Positions 1 through 9,819 of a stretch of DNA of 64,000 bases are shown here, in pieces; the stretch's first letter is position 1; each line of letters starts with the position of its first letter. Below the pieces are notes generated by a model. That model made no database searches. It saw nothing but the letters and a program-made list of their open reading frames with translations, and was not told the DNA's origin. The position numbers were made by a program, and so were the translations under genes. The stretch is taken from positions 7,684,900-7,748,899 of the forward strand of contig CM030849.1 in assembly GCA_018105865.1 (NCBI GenBank), written 5' to 3'. Source of the stretch: Metaphire vulgaris. Lineage: Eukaryota > Annelida > Clitellata > Crassiclitellata > Megascolecidae.

Positions 1-316
1 CCTTCACTGTTACAGATTCTGGCCAATCATACCTCAGCGGGACTCTTTTGCTTGCAGACATCGGACTACGTGTCTGTCTCCTGTGGGTACTACTAAGTAC
101 ACGTCCTCGTCCAAATCCACGAACACTGTTTTCGTTCGGGACATAGTGGTCTATCGCCCGTCTGCGATACTTATCCTTACCCTTAACTTCCGCTGATAGT
201 TCTTTATCTATCATCGTTTCTAATAGCGAATCATGTTCAATGATTTCAGTAGTCTCCATATCAAGGTCTCCAAGACTCCTCAAGTCACATGGTTCGTGTT
301 CCAAAGCTTCAGCCAT
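1..316 (-). CDS. partial N-terminal ORF, probable gag of an LTR retrotransposon (runs off the window)
   Basis: An uninterrupted 105-codon frame starts at ATG 316-314 and runs out of the left edge. It begins MAEALEHEPCDLRSLGDL, is acidic for about 45 residues, and then becomes Arg/Lys-rich (KYRRRAID, RGFGRGRV, THRRQTRS). I do not recognise a named domain. The reason for calling it gag is position: about 50 bases upstream on the same strand is a TGGTACAGCAGAAGTGGGG stretch that looks like the tRNA primer-binding site of Ty3/gypsy-type elements, followed further out by repeat-rich sequence that could be an LTR. It could instead be the first exon of a host gene; homology to gag or a matching second LTR outside the window would settle it. 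Confidence 0.45.
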   Translation of the reverse strand, partial: MAEALEHEPCDLRSLGDLDMETTEIIEHDSLLETMIDKELSAEVKGKDKYRRRAIDHYVPNENSVRGFGRGRVLSSTHRRQTRSPMSASKRVPLRYDWPESVTVK

Positions 317-364
317 TCGCACAACCTTATTCTACCTGATGTAATTTGCCTTTTATTGAATCCA

Positions 365-383
365 CCCCACTTCTGCTGTACCA
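365..383 (-). other. possible primer-binding site
   Basis: Read on the minus strand this is TGGTACAGCAGAAGTGGGG. A TGG start complementary to a tRNA CCA end, just upstream of the ORF at 316, is the layout expected of an LTR retrotransposon. The sequence just upstream of it (higher coordinates) ends ...CGCAACAGATT, so the LTR would end in CA at about 387-390. The tRNA was not identified. Confidence 0.3.
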
Positions 384-547
384 AATCTGTTGCGAACCGA
401 CCTTATTGCTAATCTACCAGGATGACTGACGTCGGCCGCTAACAGTATTATCTTTCTTTCAATTAAGGCGGGTGGGTATTCGACTTAGCTTTTTGGCTAA
501 GGTTTTATTATTATATGGCTGATTCCCCCTCTCTCTCTATTTCTCGT

Positions 548-729
548 GTACTACCTCGATATCTCGACTCAGGTACTACCTCGATATCTCGTTCAGGTAC
601 TACCTCGCTCTTCTGTCAGGTACTACCTCGCTCTTCTGTCAGGTACTACCTCGCTCTTCTGTCAGGTACTACCTCGCTCTTCTGTCAGGTACTTCTCTCT
701 TCGGGTACTACCTCAGGTACTACCTAGGG
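548..729. repeat. 23-25 bp minisatellite, unit GTACTACCTCGCTCTTCTGTCAG-like
   Basis: Units begin at 548, 573, 597, 620, 643, 666 and 689, with shortened units to 729. The first two carry GATATCTCG in place of GCTCTTCTG. It lies in the putative LTR region of the element at 1-316. Confidence 0.85.
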
Positions 730-1440
730 ATCTATCGGGCCTTTCCACGGCTCCTTCCTCTCCTAACGCGCCGCGGTCTTATCTTTTGATGGGCACAACC
801 CTGCCCCCTTGGGAACCGCTTCCGCGGTGGATTGCCACTTCCTAGCGGAAATGTAGTACCTCGAAGGTACCTCCACCTATTTGGCACTCCAAGTCGAAAC
901 TCAGTATACCAGCCTCGTGGCCATCTAAGGGACCTCTATTTATAGGACTCTGATACTACCTTTAAAAAGGTGTGCTATACTGCAACTACCTATCGGGCTA
1001 TAACTCAACAATACCTAGCGCCCTCTACTGGATATTCTATGTCTAACTTCCCTAGGCCCTTCACCTATTTATTATATAGTTATTATTATTAAAAGTCCTT
1101 AATTATTATTATTATTAATTTATTCCTTATTTAAACTACCTAACTGGCCATCAGCGCCATCTAGCGATTACCTTATAAACTATCTTCTTATATTTTATTA
1201 ATGGATCTCATACTTGCTATTATCAATTTCGCTACAATAATAAGCTATAAGTTATATTGACCTTTAATAACCACAACTTCTTCATCATCATCATCGTCAT
1301 CATCATCATCATCACAATAATTATCTGGTTCCATCAAGTCTGCGTCGACTCCATGGGTTTTATTTTCCTTTCCTTTTATTTACAGTTTCATTTAACTTAG
1401 GCTATTCATAACTACGTGAGCTGCTTTGTAAACCTACAAC
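730..1440. other. no gene seen; AT-rich with short ATT and ATC runs
   Basis: It has ATT-rich stretches near 1075-1125 and a short ATC microsatellite near 1280-1315. It may be part of the LTR of the element at 1-316, but I could not find LTR ends. Confidence 0.4.
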
Positions 1441-3380
1441 CCGCAACGATCAGATATTGATTGCGAGAGATCTCAACATCCACCTCGAACGTACCGCGGA
1501 TCGAGATAGCGTCAAATTCTAGCGGATCATTCGCGCCCATCATCTAACGCAGTCCAACTGATGAACTACGAGGGGGCTGCTCGATGCTGTCATTGTGCCT
1601 GAGGAAAAGGCCCCTGACGATGTCGGAGTGACTGAGTTCGGGCTGTCGGATCATAAGTTGGTCCACTGGTCACTACCCATGGTTAGCCCCGAGCCGGTGT
1701 AAGCGAGGATACGACGGAGGAGCTGGCGACATTTCAATCTTAACCAGTTCGTCGCGCGGCTTAAAGCATCATCAATCTGCAACCTCACCGACACCACCCC
1801 GTCTGCCACGGATCTCGCGTGCTGCTACCAGTCAGTCATAGCCAACATCCTGGACGACCTCTTTCCGGTCACCGAGCTTCGTCTGCGATCACGACACTCT
1901 CGGCCTTTCTACGACGCCGACTGCAGTTAGGCTCGACGGCAAGCACGTCGGTTGGAGCGCCTCTACAAAAAGCCAAGAAAACCTGTGCTGAGCAAGGCGC
2001 ATACACCTCTTGCTAAGGTGCTCTCAAGGCAAGTCGCAGACTGGTTCGGGTCAAGGGTCGAAGATATTAGCGGGGAAAGATCGAGTCGTCAGGTACTGAT
2101 ACTAGGCTGATCTCGAAACACCTAGGGAGCTTGTTCCGTGCGAAGAACGCTGAACGCACCAGCGGACACACGAATTTCACTGCGGAATAGTTTTAGATGC
2201 TCAAAGATGAGAGGGTCAATGACATTCGGAATCGTACGGCCGCTGGAGGACCAGTGAAGTATCACGTCCTAGAAAACCCTTTCTCCTGCACGGCGTTTTC
2301 GGCACCGACGGTCGCAGAGGTCATAAGTAACGACTGTTAAGTCACTACAAAAATTGCTCGCAACATGAACAACTGAACATTATCAGTCAATGAACCATTG
2401 AAATCATTAATTATTGTCTATTTAACATTTAAGTTTTAGTCTAGACTGCAGGAACACAAGTTAACACAAGCGGCTGTTAAGTCACTATCAAACAAACAGT
2501 GCTTGTCGGACCCGTTGCCGACGTGGCTTCTGAAAGACGCTATTGACACTCTCGTCCCCTTTCTGACGACGCTTTGGCTGCCTCGCTTGAGAGCGGGAAG
2601 AATTTCCGCAACCATGGAAACATGCGATCATTCGGCCGCACCTTAAGCGACCGGGTCTGGACCCGACGGAAGCTTCCAACTATCGATCAGTAGCTAATCT
2701 TCCGTTTTTGTCAAAGCTGCTTGAGAGGGTGGCAAACAAGCCTATTGTGGGCTACCAGGCCCGAAATGGCCTAATGCCGAAGCACCAATCGGCGTAGCGT
2801 GCCGGTCATTCCACATAGACTGTTCACCTGCGGATTTACAATGAACTGGTGGAAGCGATTTCGAATGGCCGCTTCGCCCTATACTCTGTCTCCTAGACCT
2901 CTCCGCGGCATTTGATACCGTTGACCACCAAATACTTAGTTGTCGCCTTGAGCTCTCCTACGGAATAACGGGGAGAGCCTTAACCTGGCTGAGTGACTAC
3001 CTCATCGGGAGATCACAGACAGTCTGCTGGAACGGATCTACTTCTGCGCTGTGGAAGGCTCTCTTCTGAGTGTCATAGAACTCTGCTCTTGGTCCCCTAC
3101 TCTTCATTCTGTATGTCGAAGATCTAGGACGAATCGTGGACCTGAGCGGGCTCACCTTCCACGCCTACGCAGATGATGGGCAGCTATAATCCTCCCGCAT
3201 ACCGTCTGAGAGGGACGCGCTGCGGAAACGGGCCCAGGATTGCATTAAGGAGATCATGAAATGGACATCTGCGAATCGACTGGCACTTAATCCTGGCAAG
3301 ACAGAGATTCTATGGCTCATCTCTCCTAGGAAGAGTCACCTTATCGATCGGAAGCCGTTCGTGATCGGGGACGCTCTTAT
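1441..3380 (+). pseudogene. LINE group A (L2/CR1-like) endonuclease-reverse transcriptase, decayed
   Basis: The relics follow the order of a non-LTR retrotransposon ORF2. The endonuclease is visible as RDLNIHLER near 1465 and LSDHKLVHW near 1646. A linker follows (DDLFPVTELRLRSRHSRPF near 1852, then ARRQARRLERLYKK). The reverse transcriptase shows SNKQCLSDPLPTWLLKDAID near 2490, SNYRSVANLPFLSKLLERV near 2677, the first catalytic aspartate block LDLSAAFDTVDH near 2894, and the YxDD box as YADDGQL near 3170. TLNPGKTEILW-type sequence follows (LALNPGKTEILW). Stops and frameshifts are frequent, so nothing is translatable. It stops near 3380, before the C-terminal part seen in the other group A fragments in this window, so the 3' end was lost, not the 5' end. 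Confidence 0.9.
2334..2487. mobile_element. 126-bp insertion in the LINE, flanked by a 14-bp direct repeat
   Basis: CTGTTAAGTCACTA occurs at 2334-2347 and again at 2474-2487. The 126 bases between have no counterpart in the LINE reading frame, which resumes with SNKQCLSDPLPTW just after the second copy. A 14-bp duplication fits target-primed retroposition better than a cut-and-paste transposon, but the insert was not recognised. Confidence 0.6.
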
Positions 3381-3429
3381 TATTTTTACTTTTGACCATG
3401 CTACTGCACTGCATAAATCGTCTTGGTTA

Positions 3430-3640
3430 GAATAGAATAAATTCCATTCAGCTCTCTCGTTCGCTGTCTTCCTTCTCTTCTAGAATCATTTCACATTGTC
3501 CAGCATAATCGCTTTTTCTAGAGTGTCCCCGATCTTAATTATATGTCCAAAGTACCTCAACCTCTGCCTCGCCATTGTGACTTTTCGTAAGATTTTTGGT
3601 TTGTTTCTTTCATTGCTGATTGAAACGCAGGCCTATAAGA
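3430..3640 (-). pseudogene. LINE group B endonuclease-RT, C-terminal fragment
   Basis: The minus strand reads ISNERNKPKILRKVTMARQR then LRYFGHIIKIGDTLEKAIML, followed by a stop-broken Arg/Lys-rich stretch (KRRKTANERAEW). The RYxGHxIR...LEKxIMLGxV...RRRGRQR layout is the C-terminus of the endonuclease-RT elements also seen at 18895, 37310 and 51071. No ORF is intact. Confidence 0.6.
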
Positions 3641-3779
3641 GACAGGTTACTTGTTCGGAGAAGGAATTTCATGTAGGCCTAAAATAAATCATCATATTTT
3701 TTTCAGTGGTGCCTTAGAAATTTATCGGGACTATTTCCTAGCAATAATAAATCCGTGGACACTTGGAATGCCTCCATAT

Positions 3780-5225
3780 TAGAGATGTGCGGGTATACCC
3801 GTATCCGCGGGTACACCCTACCCATACCCGCGGGTACGTGTATGGTAGGTTACATAATTTACGGGTACGGGTCGGGTACGGGTATAGCGCTACGGGTACT
3901 GGTACACCCGTTTAACCCGTAAACATGATATTTTCATGTCTCACTACTATAGCAAATTAGCAATGCCGTAATAGAAGAAAAATATTATTGAGTAAGGTTT
4001 ATTAATGTAACTCGAACATCGAGTTCAGTTTGTCAGACAGTTTCATGCCACTACATGCATTTTACTTACTGAAATTATAAAGTAAACACAAAATACGTCA
4101 TTTGACGTCATCAGTAAAGTATCAAATATAATCAAACGCAAAATCATTGTAATGGCGTCCTGCAGTGATAATGCTCCTTGGGTATAGGCTTATCGTTTTA
4201 TTGTTTAACTTCAGCTCTTATATCTGCTCATGGCTAAAGTCGTTAAACGATATCTACTAAATATTTTAAACAGGCCCATCGAGTCTTCTAGTCCATGTCC
4301 GACATTCATGTAGGCTTAAGCTAGCTGACTAGCTGCATTACACAATGTTACCAACGTCAATGTCCAGTACCCCAGAAAGAACCCGGGCCTACAATTTGCC
4401 AAGTGTATTACCCTGATTCCTAAGTCCTAGATCTGTCCTAATCTAAACATGTGCCTCTTTTAATTAAATAGAAATTGTCAACATACAGTATGACATGTTT
4501 TAAAATGTACTCTGCTTTCACTAATACATTAATGTTGGGCATTCCTATATTATCTGACCCCCCATAAAACATGTTTTATTTTGTAACAAGGTTTTTGACC
4601 ATCGTATGGTTTTCAGCAATTCCTAACTTCTGTTTCACTACTGACTGTTTAACGTCCAGAGACCACTAATACATCATTTCGACCATAATTATAAGCGACA
4701 AATTGTGGTTTGCAAACCAACTTCCGTGCCGCATTGAAACCCGTGGTCGACAATCACGTGTTTTGCACTTATAACTGAAAACATCTAGAGTTGCATTTCG
4801 TGTTTGCCACGAACACTCTCCTCCGCAATTGCAAATCATATAATTAGCAAGCAATCAATTTTCTTTACAGCACGAAATACAGTGTTCTGTTGTATTCGTC
4901 ACATTAAGATGCAACTATCTCAAACTAACTGGCGGATGAGCAAACAGTACATGCGCCATTGTGTTAAAAACTGAAAAGAAAGAACAAGAGACGCCATCAT
5001 TGAGTTCCTTACGTCATTAAACTGTTTCTTTGGATCCATTTCTTTATTGGAAAAACAGGAGAAAACATGGAGTGGTGGGGTTAGATAATACAGGAATGCC
5101 TAATGTTGTTGCCACTCTATAGTCTCTAGGGACGGGTACGGGTATACGGGTACGGGTACAGGTAAGGACGTTTTTGCACGGGTACGGGTAGGGTATGCAT
5201 TTTGCTGTACTCGCGCATCTCTATA
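3780..5225. mobile_element. hAT-type non-autonomous element with perfect 8-bp target duplication
   Basis: The duplication is CTCCATAT at 3772-3779 and 5226-5233. The left end reads TAGAGATGTGCGGGTA; the right end, read inward, is TATAGAGATGCGCGAGTA. Subterminal regions at both ends are dense in CGGGTACGGGTA-type motifs (3788-3910 and 5130-5195). AGAGATG termini and 8-bp duplications are features of the hAT superfamily. The interior carries a transposase fragment of a different kind (4570-4857). Confidence 0.85.
4570..4857 (-). pseudogene. Merlin/ISXO2-like (IS1595) transposase, N-terminal fragment
   Basis: The minus strand gives a zinc-ribbon-like part (CNCGGECSWQTRNATLDVF, then YKCKTRDC), then RHGSWFANHNLSL and MVEMMY, one in-frame stop, and WSLDVKQSVVKQKLGI. 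The order C-x2-C ... W/YxC-x4-C ... S.RxGSWF..S.LSL ... YxW ... ELGI is typical of the N-terminal half of ISXO2-like transposases, which in animals belong to Merlin elements. The DDE catalytic part is not found downstream. It lies inside an element whose ends look hAT-like, so it is either a nested relic or the element is a Merlin with misleading ends; both superfamilies make 8-bp duplications. Confidence 0.55.
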
Positions 5226-5522
5226 CTCCATATGCTTTTCATCATCATTATGCGCGTTGTCGTCTCCTACACTTCTTTACTCCTATACTGATGTCTTTAC
5301 AATGGCTTTCAGATGCACCAATGTCTTCTGAAAAACTTTAAAATCGCTTCATACTGTAATTATTATTTTATTATAATGTTTTATTCTGTTATCTTTATAA
5401 TTATTATTTTATTATCATGTTGTATTCTTTAACTGTTGTTCATGTTTAACAGGATTCACTGCTACACAAGAAATAGCCACACTGAAATTGAATCAGATAC
5501 CTGTTCCACTGCCTTGCATTAG

Positions 5523-6881
5523 CAACTGGATCATTCTGATGTCTCGTTACAATGGAGCCTTTAATTTCAATCGCAACTGGGCAGATTATAAGAAAGGATT
5601 CGGTGATCTGTTGACGTCTGAATTCTGGATTGGAAACGACAAGATTCATCTGATAACAAATCAACCGTCGGTAACTCATAAGTTGCGCATTGAAGTAAGT
5701 AATCGCTTGTCATAACGACAAGACCAACATTTTAAACTGTTCGTCCTAAATAAATCAGGACGGATGAGCACAATCGCAGGCCTCATGAGAGAGGGTGCAG
5801 CCGGAACATTGTTCCGAGTCCCATGGATCTCAAATGGGCCCGGGTCCGTTGATAATTAATGCCATAAAAAGACTGACAAGCAAAAAGGTCATCAACACTT
5901 TTTCACACTTATACTTGTACGTACTTGTAACGAAGACCCTAGAATTCTACTTTGACAAAGACAGAGAAGCAAAGAGGTCATCAACTTTTTTACATGCTTG
6001 ACAGGTCAGGGGCGGGTAACTATTTTCTGAACCGGGGCCCGGAAATTCTCTCGGCGGTCCTGCATAATCGTCCCATTGCCTGTTGCGGCGACGAGCACAA
6101 AATTGTTCTTGTTTGCGAAACAACGCATCTCTACTTGTTCTGACGGCATTTTACAAAATACAGTGGCGGCTCCAGGATTTGGCAAAGTAGAGGCTGTTTT
6201 GATGGCAACTTCCAAGCATGGTGTCCAGCTGTGAGGACTAGTCTAGTTTCCTAGAATGAGTGCACCAAAGTATGAGGACCACAGGGTCCAGGCATGGTGT
6301 CCAGCTACTCAATATAGGCCAAGGGCCTCCAGACCCTCCTGTTGAGCCGCTTCTGAATTTTTATAAACACCTAGGTTATTCAATGCAGTTGGTTACACCA
6401 CTGGTTTTCACACAGGCTTACTTAGTCTCCTAAACCACCTATAATAACATCATTACTAATTCAGTTTTTAACATAACCAAGACCATTAGGCCTATTCGTG
6501 CCTTCGTGCAGTTTTTGTCTTTTGCAGTTTCAGGCGCTGTATTCGTCCAATTGGTATTATGCTGAATATACGCCATTTGTCGTCGACTCGGAATCCAACG
6601 GTTACATGCTTCAGTTGTCTGGATTCGATGGAAACGCCGGTGATTCTTTTGTGCGTAACGACGGGAGGAAGTTTTCAACGCTTGACGTCGACAACGATTT
6701 TAGAAGCAACGTATCTTGTGCAGTGTTGTATGGCGGCGGATGGTGGCATTACCAATGCTTTTACACATGCCTGACATGCAAATTTCCGTCTGACTTCGGG
6801 TGGCAGACGATGAAAGACCTCCAACTGGAGGTCAACAGGAATCTACGAGCAGCCAGAATGATGGTGATGGTTATTGCATAG
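5523..6881 (+). CDS. fibrinogen-related protein, two exons of the fibrinogen C-terminal domain (partial)
   Basis: Exon 1 is about 5523-5694, after a pyrimidine-rich CCTTGCATTAG acceptor and before GTAAGT at 5695. Exon 2 is 6528-6881, after TTTTGCAG. Phases match (exon 1 ends on GAA). Exon 1 has NFNRNWADYKKGFGDL and EFWIGNDKIHLIT, the hallmark fibrinogen-domain segment. Exon 2 has YYAEYTPF, GNAGDSF, KFSTLDVDNDF (the DxDND calcium-site pattern) and the second disulfide pair in SCAVLYGGGWWHYQC. About 175 residues are covered of a usual 220. The first cysteine pair would lie in upstream exons not found here; an alternative acceptor at 5451-5452 would extend exon 1. After GWWHYQC the usual NLNG-type ligand pocket and the KxTEMKIR end are replaced by unrelated residues, so the C-terminus is decayed, frameshifted, or continues in another exon. 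Secreted lectin or immune roles are usual for the family. The intron holds two MITEs. Confidence 0.8.
5777..6062. mobile_element. hAT-type MITE, CAGGCCTC family (copy 1)
   Basis: Flanks are CACAATCG (5769-5776) and CATAATCG (6063-6070), 7 of 8 matching. Ends are CAGGCCTCATGAGAGAGGG and, read inward from the right, CAGGACCGCCGAGAGAATTT. It contains the shared TGACAAGCAAAAAGGTCATC module twice (near 5874, and a diverged copy near 5951). It is the same family as 46450-46760 and sits in the fibrinogen-gene intron. Confidence 0.75.
6161..6355 (+). mobile_element. hAT-type MITE, CAGTGGCGGCTCCAGG family (old copy)
   Basis: It starts CAGTGGCGGCTCCAGGATTT and ends GTTGAGCCGCTTCTG, a decayed form of the GGAGCCGCCACTG end. 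Internally it resembles the copies at 17094, 25825 and 61786 (GGCAACTTC, GGTCC, ACTCAAT-AGG). No clear target duplication remains. Confidence 0.6.
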
Positions 6882-6925
6882 CAAGCGAATTAACAGCCAC
6901 ATAGCGAAATCCACGCTATTTAATA

Positions 6926-6983
6926 AGCAGCTACTACTGTACTACTCAAAAAGCGCTATATAACTTTACGAGATTTTACTTAT
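6926..6983 (+). repeat. LINE/SINE 3'-tail fragment (AAGCAGCTAC...GCGCTATA family)
   Basis: AATAAGCAGCTACT, GCGCTATATAAC and ACGAGATTTTACTT match the short tail repeated at 40908, 41699, 44758, 46968, 59280 and 59655. Confidence 0.55.
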
Positions 6984-7700
6984 TTTCTTACTATTTATTG
7001 TCACTCTCGTAGCAATTATCCGAACTTTTCAGCTCTATTTTGTCGATGACGTTTTCTATGATCTGTGTGCTTGTGCGTAGTTTTCACACAAAAATACATG
7101 TTAATTATACTAATCCCTTTGGATATGCATGTAGGTGCACAAGAAGACTTAGATTCCTCGACTGAATAGGCCGACTTTCAAAGCACTTTATTACTTATAC
7201 TCTTATTCTAACACTGTAACATGAACAAAGTCAACTGTAGGGCCTACCAGAGTTATTTATATTATAAGTCAGAATTCGTTGACAGTAGTGCAATTAGGCT
7301 AGTTACCTTACCATCAATGGCGAAGGAATGTAATTGGTAATTGTCTGATTGTGGACATTAATCAAAGATTTATTATAATGCACAATTATAAATTAACTCA
7401 ATTTCTTGAAGTAAAAATGGAACTCACTCATTTCTAGTCTTGCTTAATTCTAATCTGTCTCGTCTCAGGTTCAATTTCAATTTTAGTTTCAAAATTTAGA
7501 TTCGTTTGAGTTTTTGATTGCTACAATTTTTCCTTTAGATTTCACGTCGTTTTCAGCACTATTCGCTTATGTTTGTTGTTTTCATAATTTTTTTAGTTTT
7601 AAATTTAGTTTTATTGCATCCGCTTAGACTACTTTATGTCGGGACAGAATATGTTAGGCTACTTCTATTAAAGCACTAATGTCAATATGCAACATGTAAA
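6984..7700. other. no gene seen; AT-rich
   Basis: It includes a T-rich TTTTAGTTTC/TTCAATTT low-complexity stretch near 7465-7620. I recognise nothing else. Confidence 0.4.
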
Positions 7701-7972
7701 TGTTACAGTCAAAGTGTGAAATCAGGGAATGTTAACATTGCCTGAAATTTTTAGGCAATGTCGACATAAGCCGTTTCACTCGGGCAATGTCGACATTGAC
7801 TGAGATTTTTAGGCATTGTTTAACAATGCCTGAAATTTGCTCAGATTTTCTACACACTTTGCCTGAAATCTTTATCAGTGATGGAATAGCAGCAGGCAAA
7901 TGTCGGCATATGTCGAAATTGCCTAAAATTTCAGGAAAATGTCAACATTGCCTGATTTCACACTTTTACTGT

Positions 7973-7978
<6 letters not shown>

Positions 7979-8049
<71 letters not shown>
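7979..8049. repeat. (TA)n microsatellite
   Basis: About 35 TA units lie exactly between two copies of the Ginger2-like terminus. Confidence 0.95.
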
Positions 8050-8052
<3 letters not shown>

Positions 8053-8103
8053 ACAGTCAAGGTGTGAAATCAGGCAATGTTGACATTGCCTGATTTCACA
8101 CTT

Positions 8104-8968
8104 GACAATGTTACCGTCCCTGTTCCATTAGGGTGACCGGAAGATTCGGGACGGAAGATTCGGGACGGAAAATTCGGTACCGGTCATGGAAGATTCGGTA
8201 CCGGAACATTGGGAGCGGTATCTTCAGGATGGGTAATTCGGTTACATGTGTTAGACACTGGCTCTACCTATCCCACCCCACCTCCCTTCCCCAATCCCAG
8301 GGTCCCTCTGGCTTTGGGTGTTGTCTATGCTTATATATATATATTTAGGTAGAATATTCAAGTAGAATTTGGGTAGGTATACTATTGATAATTATATTCA
8401 TTTTACTGATTTATACAGTTTTAGGATTAGGGTTAGGGTTAGAATTAGGGTTATGGCTACTGATTTGTGTGCTGAACATGTACCGATTTATCAGGTACCG
8501 AATCATCCGGTACCGAATTATCCGGTACCGAATCTTCCACAAGTAAAATTTTGGTGCCGAATTCTCCGGTACCGAATGTTCCGGTACCGAATGTTCCGGG
8601 AACCTCCATTAGTTGATCGAGGACGTGGCGACCCTCGTAATATTATGGGTGTCATTCTTGATCGTAACTGCAACGACATGTAACGTATAGCTGTTACAGC
8701 TGGTGTTCTACAAGGCCGGTATGCACGAAATCAATTTGATTTGTGAACCCAGATACTGCTAAATGAAGATGATGTCAAGGCACACAGCGAGATTTCATTG
8801 AGGGCTGCTGTTCAGTACGAATCAAAGAGTGGCGGTCAAGGTTTTGCAAAATGCAATTGTAAGGGTTCAAAAAAGTGTGAAACAAATCGTTGTAGATGTT
8901 TCAAAGCTAAACTGAAATGCAATAGTCATTGCCATTCAAGTTTAAGTTGCTGCAATAAGAACTGTTAA
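8104..8968 (+). pseudogene. Ginger2/KRBA2-like integrase, C-terminal part, interrupted
   Basis: A short coding piece NVTVPVP (8107-8129) is cut by the 8132-8604 insertion. The frame resumes at 8613 with VDRGRGDPRNIMGVILDRN. The remaining frame to TAA at 8966-8968 includes AGVLQGRYARNQFDL, LNEDDVKAHSEISLRAAV, GGQGFAKCNC and CETNRCRCF, then KCNSHCHSSLSC. This Cys-rich end (CNC...CxTxxCxCxKxxxKCxSxCH) is the usual C-terminus of Ginger2 integrases and of KRBA2-like proteins derived from them. Two in-frame stops remain (after NDM at 8681 and before TQILLNEDD), so it is dead. The catalytic core is absent from the window. Confidence 0.75.
8132..8604. mobile_element. 473-bp foldback-type element inserted in the Ginger2 coding frame, perfect 8-bp duplication
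   Basis: TCCATTAG occurs at 8124-8131 and 8605-8612. Removing the insert and one copy rejoins the integrase frame exactly (PVP then LVDRGRGDP). The left arm is made of GGAAGATTCGG(T/G)AC units and the right arm of GGTACCGAATNTTCC units, so each end is a small inverted array. The ends are GGTGACCGG and, inward, GGTTCCCGG. The middle includes a TTAGGG-like run (8412-8455). The superfamily is not assigned. Confidence 0.85.
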
Positions 8969-8978
8969 ATTTTAGCCC

Positions 8979-9335
8979 GTTTTATATGACTGCTTTTTCC
9001 TTTATTTCATTAGAACCTTATAAAATTTTAGTTGACTTCATTAATGTTGTAGAACTGTTTTATATGACTGCTTTTTCCTTTATTGCGTTAGAACCTTATA
9101 AAGTTTCAGTTGACTTCGTTAATGTTGTAGAACTGTTTTATATGACTGCTTTTTCTTTATTGCGTTAGAGCCTTATAAAGTTTTAGTTGACTTCATTAAT
9201 GTTGTAGAACTGTTTTATATGACTGCTTTTTTATTGCATTAGAACCTTATAAAGTTTTAGTTGACTCCATTAATGTTGTAGAACTGTTTTATATGACTGC
9301 TTTTTCTTTATTGCGTTAGAACCTTATAACGTTTT
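8979..9335 (+). repeat. ~77-bp tandem repeat, about 4.5 units
   Basis: GTTTTATATGACTGC starts units at 8979, 9057, 9135, 9212 and 9286. Unit length is 78, 78, 77 and 74. It begins 11 bases after the integrase stop codon, inside the Ginger2-like element. Confidence 0.9.
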
Positions 9336-9665
9336 TTGGAATTCATTCCTTTATTGCATTTGAAGTTTTTACAGTTGTGTATAACTTTTTTCTATTACTG
9401 CCAGTTTTTTATTTCATTTGAACCTATTAAAGTTTTTGGCACTTATTAAGGTTTCAGAACTGTTTTATGTTATTTATTATGCTATTCCATCACAGATAAA
9501 GATTTCAGGAAATGTGTGTATAAAATTTGAGCAAATTTCAGGCATTGTTAAACAATGCCTAAACATTTCAGTCAATGTCGACAGTGCCCGAGTGAAACGG
9601 CTTATGTCGACATTTCCTAAAGTTTCAGGCAATGTCAACATTGCCTGATTTCACACTTTGACTGT

Positions 9666-9669
<4 letters not shown>

Positions 9670-9750
<81 letters not shown>
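9670..9750. repeat. (TA)n(TG)n compound microsatellite
   Basis: A TA run switches to TG near 9711. It abuts the right end of the Ginger2-like element. Confidence 0.95.
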
Positions 9751-9751
<1 letters not shown>

Positions 9752-9819
9752 GTATATGTTGTAAAAGTTGTTCAAGTATGCACTCTGGACTCGCATCAAG
9801 GGTGATATTCTTCCTGTAG

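Larger units (their letters stand above)
7701..9669 (+). mobile_element. Ginger2-like DNA transposon with ~190-bp terminal inverted repeats, internally rearranged
   Basis: The left repeat (7701-7890) starts TGTTACAGTCAAAGTGTGAA; the right repeat (9482-9669) is its close reverse complement, including the distinctive CGACATAAGCCGTTTCACTC. TGTTAC-type ends are described for Ginger2 elements, and the interior at 8104-8968 encodes the matching integrase C-terminus. Two further inverted ends lie inside: one finishing at about 7977 (so 7701-7977 would also work as a 277-bp mini-element), and a 54-bp hairpin at 8050-8103 after a TA run. Right after the right end is another TA run, so no target duplication can be read. 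Confidence 0.75.

Noticed and set aside
548..729. CRISPR-like array
   Set aside because: The units are contiguous tandem repeats without unique spacers, in an animal-type genome.
515..845. Open frames across the GTACTACCTCG repeats
   Set aside because: They are translations of a minisatellite, open in two frames at once.
8979..9335. CRISPR-like array
   Set aside because: A plain 77-bp tandem repeat with no spacer structure.
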